Positions 57,039-64,000 of a DNA stretch of 64,000 nucleotides are shown here, piece after piece. Each line of letters begins with the position of its first letter. The first letter of the stretch is position 1. The translations under genes and the position numbers were made by a program. Where the stretch lies: NCBI GenBank assembly GCA_030770425.1, contig JASJFT010000096.1, positions 62,001 to 126,000 of the forward strand. Direction: 5' to 3'. Below the pieces are notes generated by a model. That model searched no databases. It was not told the origin of the DNA and saw only the letters and a program-made list of their open reading frames with translations. Source of the stretch: Darksidea phi. Taxonomy: Eukaryota; Ascomycota; Dothideomycetes; Pleosporales; Lentitheciaceae.

Positions 57039-58791
57039 ATGGTGACAGGCGTAGAAACAGCGGGTCTCGTCTTGGGGTCAATCCCTTTGATCCTAGCAAG
57101 CTTAGAATTTTATGCCAACGGTATTGCCGTAACGAAGCGTTATTGGAAATACCGAGAAGAAGTCAAAGGTCTGATGGTGGAGCTAGGGACGGAACAAAGG
57201 CTATACGAAAATACCATCAACACGCTGTTGATAGGGCTCGTGAAGCAAACAGAGATGGCGGAGTTCCTCGCAGATCCATGTGGTGAGCGATGGAAGGAAG
57301 AGAAGTTCGAGCGGAGGCTAAAGCAGCGTCTTGACACGACTTACGAGTCGTATGTTCAGACGATTGATCAGATCAACAACACCATCCACACTTTCAAGCA
57401 AAGGTTAAAACTAGATCCATCTGGCAAGGTGAAAAGCCCAAGCTGCATCTACGACTCGGGTGACTAACGACATACAGCCCCAATTCTCCGATAGCAAAGC
57501 CTTCAAAGAACACTACAAGCGACTCAAATTCAGCCTTAAGAGATCCGATTACCGTGATCTAATGGATAGACTTCGACAATCTAATCTGTCATTGGATCGG
57601 ATGACTACCCAGAGGAGAACGCTCGAAACACTACACAATTCATGCAATGCTGGTCGCCCATCGATACCAAAGTTCAATGCGATCAAGGACCGCGCACATG
57701 GATTCTATTCTGCTCTGCTTTCTGGCTGGAAGTGTCGATGCCACGCCGACCACTCAGTGAGCCTTCGTTTGGAGCCACGAATGGAAGACGTATCAAGTGA
57801 CGATGAAGACGACAGCGAAGAAGAATCCATGCGAAGACCTTTCCGTGTTCTATTCTGCTATAGCCACCACCACTCGAAAAACTCCACTAGTTCAACGTCT
57901 TCAAAGCCCTGGAGCTGGGAGGAGGCCGACGTACAAATCACAATCAAACACCAGAACCCGGTGGCGCCACAAACCAGAGGTTGTAGGAAAGTCCAGTTCG
58001 CAAGCCATGCGAAAAAGGCGATCAAGGCGGCGTTAGATCCTAATCCTAACCTGCAACCGATTCACGATTTGTGCACAGCAATCAGCACTCTGCAAAGTCC
58101 TCAACGCGATGTATGCTTCTCCCTCTTGGCAACTGAATACGCCAAGCAGAAGTACGGGGTCTTAATCTATCCCTTAAAGGATCCGCCATTAGATACTGAA
58201 TCCTGGGCAGTATCATCCCTTAGGAACGTCTTAGCAGAATCTAGTTTCGCTCGTCGTGATCGCCTCCAGTTAGCTGTCACACTAGCCTCTAGCGTCCTGC
58301 AACTCCATGAGACTCCATGGCTCGATAAGAACTGGGGAAAAGACAATATCTTCTTTATCAAGAGATCGGATAAGACCCTGTATGACCACCCATTTGTCTC
58401 TCGCCATTTTAACACTACCAATCAACCGTCAACGAAACCTATCCCAGAGTCAATGAGCAGGATAATCCGAAACCAAACACTCTACGCGCTTGGGGTCTCA
58501 CTTATTGAGATCTGGTACGGGAAACCGCTTCCTGAACTCTACAACCCAGAGGATGGACCACAGAATACTGGAGACCCACGAAGCGATCTGATAACAGAAT
58601 TGCACACGGCTGACAGGCTTTCGGAGGAACTGTACAGCGAAGCAGGGGAAAAGTATAGCGACGCGGTGCAAAGATGTATTCGATGCAATTTCGGGCATCG
58701 TTCAAATAGCCTTGAGGACGCAGCCTTTCAGGGGGACGTCTACCAAGGAGTGGTAGCGCAGCTCAAGGAAAACTTCGACTTCCTGTATTGA
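57039..58791 (+). CDS. DUF7580-like protein: HeLo-like N-terminus, degenerate kinase-like C-terminus
   Basis: Two exons, 57039-57428 and 57478-58791, encode 567 residues; the 49-nt intron is GTGAAA...ATACAG. The first 60 residues (TGVETAGLVLGSIPLILASL, then KYREEVKGLMVELGTEQRLY) resemble the N-termini of fungal HeLo/HeLo-like and DUF7580 proteins, where a short hydrophobic start precedes a helical bundle. A middle acidic patch (SSDDEDDSEEE) follows a CRCH cluster. The C-terminal part (about 355-567) looks like the C-lobe of a protein kinase: DRLQLAVTLASSVLQLHETP, WGKDNIFFIKR and then QTLYALGVSLIEIWYGKPLP in place of helix F. I see no HRD or DFG motif, so catalysis is unlikely. Relatives are abundant in fungi and often near incompatibility or NLR genes. 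Function unknown. Confidence 0.75.
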
Positions 58792-61700
58792 CATTACCCA
58801 GCCTGGAAAATGCGGCGGTACTTTGCACAGGTCCGCACGAAACACAGTAGGGAGTTTGTACACAGTAGGGGTGCTCTACCCACACCTTATACACGTCGAT
58901 AGAGCTGTAGAGCTGTAAGCTGTACACAGTACTTTCGATCGTGAGATACCGACGAGGTGATGTTTCGAACATTGAGGCGACGGGCAATGACATTCTAAAA
59001 CACCATACCATAAAACTGTAGTAAACTTCGTGACCGAAAGATTCGATCACAAGCTCTGCATATCAAATATAAGTCGGCATCGAAAGGTTCGTCACCGGTC
59101 TTCTTTACAACACCCCTTAGTAACTAAAAGGCTCAAAGAGAATACATAGAGATTCATCCCATGGTTCATAAATAACATCAACCGTGTAAAGTTTCTCTCC
59201 GAGAGTGTAATGTCCTCTTCTTTCTGGAGAAATACAACCTATGGTTAATTCGAGAGCTTCTCAATCTCCTTTTCATGTGCTGCCTCGCCGCTTCGAAGAA
59301 AAAAATTATAATGGGACTATGTGAGAGCAGGCTCGAGAATTCGACCAGCTACGTTTGCACGGCTCGCGCCGCAACCCTCTTCCCCTCCGGCCTACATAAG
59401 ACCAAATCAGTATCGACATATAACACAGTTCCTGTATTCTCGAGAACACAGACTTCTCAACCCATGGATGTTGCACCTCTACCCCAATAGCCCTGAGGTC
59501 ATGCCTTGCACCAAAATATCTCTAACATTCTAGGTGCGCTCAAATCTCAACATAATGATACCGGCCATTAATCAATTAATAGTAATGAAAGACTAAGAAT
59601 TCGGTATGTCGCCATAGTTTAAGCTCAGTATCGGGGCATCAGCTCACAAAAGCGTGCTCAGCAGCAAATATCAAGGAGGCAGTCCGGATAAACTTTACGC
59701 ACCGCGGTATGAAACTGTTCCCTCAAAGGTCTCTGAGGCATTCTCATGAGCGGAAAATAGCAGTCATCATGACTAATAACTTTGTACTTCCGCCCACCAA
59801 ACAAAGTCTAGGGGAGTTCCCTTGCTGCTTGAGAGATCGCCTGATCGGTTGTACTTCAACTCCTTGGATCCACTGTTCGCTGTCAGGTTTTTATGCATCA
59901 TCAGTGCTGGCTATGCAAAAAGAATGGTTCTGAAAATGTACGATGCCTTACTCTATGCTCCTCCCTCGCGAGCGTTGCCGACACATAACATCTCTGACTA
60001 ATGACTGCCTCCTGCCGTCTCTGACCCACCGAATAAAGCGATCCAAGCGGAACATGGCTGCTTTTCTCGGACTCGATCGAAAACTTTAAGCGTTTTGAAA
60101 GTCTATGAACAGATATAACATGTCCAGCCGCGCTAAAGACACCAGTGTCGCCCATTCATGCGAACAGTTACGGCTTCTTTCTTCGCCTACAGTTGAAAAC
60201 ACGGATATCATGGCTCTATGATCGAAAGATTCTTCCAAGTGCCTGAGAAACGAATATATATTGTCCACCATCATGCGTTCGCGCATAGTTCGTGACTACG
60301 ACTACATATCCGGCTCCCTCTCTTTATCCAAAGTTCACGAGCCAGTTATGGATGACTTGATAGCTCGTCCTCTCTTCTAGTATCCTTTATCAGGAGCTAG
60401 AAGCAAGCGAAAGCAATCTCATTCAAATTTCATGTGTTTCTTCTAGCAAGCATGCAGCCTTATGCCCATGACCGCCTTCGTCTCCCGCGCACTTAAAGTT
60501 TTAATTGAAGACATTGTGGATGGCGATTTATGTTCCCCTCTCCAACCGATACTCTAGCTGCACAAGGCAATGAAAAAGTAATTTCTACCCGCAGTATGAC
60601 TGGGTAAAGCGCTGCATATCTGCTAGCTGCCAGGCCATGTTTCGCTATCGGACTTGCCTACCAAAACCAAGGAACACCAATTTCATATTCTCTCTAGAGT
60701 TGAAAAAAGCAAATTCTCCCCGATAGGATCTCGCGCAACAACCCTGTTCTCACTCTGGAGTCCGAAAAGTGAACAAAAAGCGTGCCTTTGAGTGTCGTCT
60801 TCGCCGCTCCCTACCCCTCGAATCCAACCAAAGAAGAAACTAGAACCTATATCTGCGACTCTTCTTGCCGCAGCAGGTCTCTAGACTTCACTTAAAAAAG
60901 AATGAGAGAGCCGATATGTCTGTTTCAATTCCTAAAAACCCACTGGCTCTACTTTCCATGGTGTTGTCGCCTACTCCCCTTCTCACTGCACCAAATATGG
61001 CCGCACTCTGTTTCATGAGCGACCGGTTCCTCCGACCTCCACTGGATCCAAACACGAGGAACAAGGAATGCATGAATGAGAAGTCTTCAAAGAATGCGCT
61101 TGAAGCTGAGTATGTTGTGTCCGCCGCGTCGTCTCTGTTTCATACTACGAATTACCGGATAAACCCTCGATACGGAACAAAACCGTCTTCTAAAAACTCC
61201 CCGAGCGAGCGGATGGCCGCGCCTTGGGATCTCTAAAAGCAAATTTCTGGAACATCATGGAGAGCCCTTCTTCCCGCCATCCGACTACAGCTCAAGACTA
61301 AAGATCTTATCTTATGCCCGGCACCTTCGCCGTCCAAAATCTATCTCGTCGACACAAACTGTTCATCCTTCCACTCCTGTTGTCATCCGCCGCCTTGCGG
61401 ACCTCGAAAAAAAAATACAGGCAGCTCTGAATGTGAGATATAGTCCCCCTCAAACACGCGATACCCGCGAGCGAAGTAAAAAAGCGGAATAGCGTGAAAT
61501 GTCTTTCTTCCGCTCCCCCCTCCTCAAAATTTCAAACCTTGCTTCTCACGCCGGTTCTCCGAGTAGGATAAAACATGCACGTACGGATTCCATGTTCCAC
61601 GAGAAAAGCTTTGTGTACCACAATCCAAGAGCAGCTTTGGCTACGTGGTGAGCGCTGCGTCCATGAACCCTTGACAGAAATACAAATAGTATCCGAAGGC

Positions 61701-62910
61701 TCAAACCCGACGCCTTTACGACTCCAAAGCCTACATTATGAACCATCCATGTTTGGAACCCGGGAGGGTTGCAATTTTTCGAAATTCGCCTCAGCATTGA
61801 CAATGACTCACTCTCTAGAGAATCTGGATAAAAAGAGAGAGAAGACGGCGACATGTTTCGCGCCGTGTGTCATTCCAAAGCGAATTAACTGCCAGTCCGT
61901 CGAGTTTGAAACGAACAGCACACAAGTACTTGCTAGGATTCGAGAAGCGCACGGCCGAACCCATCATGGTTGCGTTGTCTGTCCAAGAACGAAAACCGCA
62001 ACCGTCCTACGGCAGGGACTCATCACCAATTCGACGACGAATTCCATAGGCTTCGTCCCCATTTCGAGGATTTGCGTGACACGACATCCGGTCGGCGGGT
62101 TGCCGACAACTCTTCCAGACGTCAGCGCATGCCGAGGTGGCTGCCGGCCGCACTTCTGACCCCTCCGCTACGGGTTCCCTTCCATTTCAACGTCACATGA
62201 AGCAGCGGCAGTACCAAAAGACGATCCTGACGACGACGATGGTGGCTGTTCTCTCTCTCTCCTCTTTCCTACGCTCAAAATAAGTAAACGACCCTCTATT
62301 CCATAACAGCCGTCAGCCCACTCCATGGCTTCCAAGTTAGTACTAAAGGATACTCTGCGGCTGTTCCAAAACTCCTAGCATACCAGGCCAATGGACCAAC
62401 CCTGTGTTCCCCTACCTCCACCTCGATCAACACCAAATCTAGAATGCGTCAGCGGCATGGCTGTCCCTCTCCTTCTCTCCCTTCTACGGTGAACAAAAAA
62501 TTACTCACCTTTGTTCATGTGTTTCCTTCTTCGCGACAGATCAAATTCTACTTATAATGCTGAATATCGTATGGGCGTCACCTCCGTACGACTACAACTC
62601 ATGTGCTGGGTGGGTGCTGTGTTCGCCATCTAAATTCGACTGGGGAGAGGCGGGTGTTGCATTGAAGACATCGCCGGGATGCTTATATGGCTTTGTGATG
62701 ATGAGGCGTTGCGCTGATAGATCGATATGTATATTGCGATAATATAGAAAAAAGAACCCACGTGGAAACTAAAGGAATTGCTATCATGTACACAGGGGGT
62801 ATCGTCCTTCCATCCATCCAAAGGAAACGCGCATCGAGCATCCCAACCCAAACAAAATAGGCTTGGCAGAAACCGTTGCCAAAAGCGGAAGAGCGGATAT
62901 TTGTGCAGGT
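58792..62910. other. 4.1-kb gene-poor region
   Basis: No gene can be supported between the two convergent genes. Plus-strand ORFs at 60865-61236 (123 codons) and 61575-62159 (194 codons) show no domain, no fungal-like intron continuation and overlap minus-strand ORFs. I found no tRNA, snRNA or riboswitch consensus by eye. Direct short repeats (ACACAGTAGGG twice, 58842-58872) and pyrimidine tracts occur. It may hold a lineage-specific gene, a non-coding transcript or an eroded element. Confidence 0.4.
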
Positions 62911-64000
62911 CTACATGACGGTGCACTTTTCCGCATAAACCTCGCCATACTGGTCAATACCTGCCATAAGCTCGTTGTACTTCTGCTTCGCCTTGACCTC
63001 GTCCGGAAACCATTTCTTCAGAAAGTTGGTCAGTTCTTGGTCTAAATTGTCTGTGAAGGTATTAGCATAAGCCCTTCCTCGGGCAACATCTTGACCGGAG
63101 CTTCACGTACCAGAGTTCGCTGCAGCGACCGTGCTCTGTCGACAGAGCGGACACTTCTCCTGCTTCTTCTCTTGCATGACGATCAAGCACCGGATGCAAA
63201 AGACGTGTCCACACCCCAACTTAACAGGCCGCCACTTGATGTCCATGCACATTGGACAGCTGTAATCGTCGATTTGAGGGACGTGGCTGAGAATTTGTGT
63301 GTTGACCTCTGCGCACACGGCTTTGGCGAGATGTTCTGAAAAGGAGGGATAGACGATTTGGTTGGGTACGGTGGACTTGATGCCAAGGGCGGTGCGCTTA
63401 TCGAACTCTAAAAGTTGAGTTAGCATGATGGTAAGTTTGTCAAGCGAGGTGGGCTTATTGAGCACGCACTTTTCAGAATCTTGGACATTGCGGTGTGGTT
63501 GATCTCTCCGAACCGCAGGCCTTGCAGCATCTCGTGATTAATATGCATAAATGTATCGAAGGCCTGCAATTGCTCTTTCTTCTTGAATTTGTTGGCAAAG
63601 CCAGCCGTTGTAACCTTGTTGCAAAACTCTTGGTATCTTGCCGTCGCCTCGGCGGCGCTGTGGGCTGAGTGGTCCGATTCCGTAGTACCAAAGAAAATGC
63701 CCTCTTCGAGATACGTCTGAAAAATTTGGCGCCACACTGCTAGTAGCTTCCTGTTTGCCCGGCGGTCCGGATTGGTCAAGTGTGCAATCTGTTTCCCTAG
63801 CTGTTCAATCTCGTCGTGCATTCTCTTTTCTTCCCTCTCTTGTAGTGCCTCCAGACCTGATAGCTGGCTCGATAGTTTGGTGAAGAACTCAGTGTCTGAT
63901 GACAAGGGGACTTCTATGGTGCGAACGCCCGGGCGATTCCTCGACTTGTCGGCTGGAATAGAGGCAGCAGGTGGAGAGAGGGCTGCAGAGTCATCCGATT
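62911..64000 (-). CDS. SPX-RING ubiquitin ligase, N-terminus cut by window edge
   Basis: Three exons are visible: right edge-63469, 63407-63111 and 63041-62911. The frame is open through the right edge, so the start is outside. The first exon holds the second half of an SPX domain: FKKKEQLQAFDTFMHINHEM, then FGEINHTAMSKILK joined across the intron to KFDKRTALGIKST, the hallmark INxxAxxKILKKFDKRT pattern. Exon 2 carries a C3HC4 RING: YSCPMCMDIKWRPVKLGCGH, then FCIRC and CPLC. Exon 3 ends AEKCTVM. SPX domains bind inositol pyrophosphates and report phosphate status; plant NLA and related fungal SPX-RING proteins ubiquitinate phosphate transporters or other targets. The acidic/proline-rich part before the visible SPX half (DDSAALSPPAASIPADKSRN) fits the variable loop within fungal SPX domains. 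Confidence 0.88.

Overview
The window looks like a piece of chromosome from a filamentous ascomycete (Pezizomycotina), probably a dothideomycete. The genes are split by short GT-AG introns, mostly 45-80 nt, with CTAAC/CTGAC branch-point-like motifs. The gene families are fungal (FIG1, HSP9/12, CYP52-type P450, an AcuF-type C2H2 protein, a DUF7580-like protein). The one tRNA gene has a canonical intron after position 37. The class-level placement is inference from overall protein character; no search was run. All exon joins given here were made by eye from splice motifs, reading frame and family alignment from memory.

Layout. 1-10.5 kb: a microbial-type PARG gene cut by the left edge, a disordered basic protein, COX20, and the DNA polymerase epsilon catalytic subunit POL2. 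11-15 kb: two unrelated Fe(II)/2-oxoglutarate oxygenases (TauD-like and phytanoyl-CoA-like) flanking a weak, probably decayed locus. 15.4-29.2 kb: an RCC1-repeat mitochondrial protein (FMP25-like), COG3, cytosolic serine hydroxymethyltransferase, FIG1, an HSP9/HSP12-type stress protein, tRNA-Ser(UGA), a LACTB2-like metallo-beta-lactamase and the EFM5-type methyltransferase. 29.8-50.9 kb: CYP52-like P450, condensin subunit SMC4, a broken glutathione S-transferase, a tiny NIF3-like protein, a PLP decarboxylase, the RecQ/Sgs1/BLM helicase, a sugar transporter and an O-methyltransferase.

51-62.9 kb is different. It holds few genes, a short tandem repeat, a relic of an alpha/beta-hydrolase (SesB-like) domain of the kind found at the front of fungal NLR/STAND proteins, and a head-to-head pair: a large protein with both C2H2 and Zn(II)2Cys6 fingers, and a DUF7580-like protein with a HeLo-like N-terminus and a degenerate kinase-like C-terminus. 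About 4 kb with no convincing gene follows. This is the accessory part of the window and the best place to look for something undescribed. The right edge cuts an SPX-RING ubiquitin ligase.

Most genes are housekeeping and independent in function: replication and repair (POL2, SMC4, RecQ), mitochondria (COX20, FMP25-like), Golgi tethering (COG3), one-carbon metabolism (SHMT) and translation-factor methylation (EFM5). A recurring pattern is head-to-head pairing with short shared promoters: PARG/hypothetical, COX20/POL2, FMP25/COG3, LACTB2/EFM5, PLP decarboxylase/RecQ, and AcuF-type/DUF7580. The P450, methyltransferase, transporter, decarboxylase and oxygenases are interspersed with housekeeping genes and show no core synthase, so I do not read them as a secondary-metabolite cluster.
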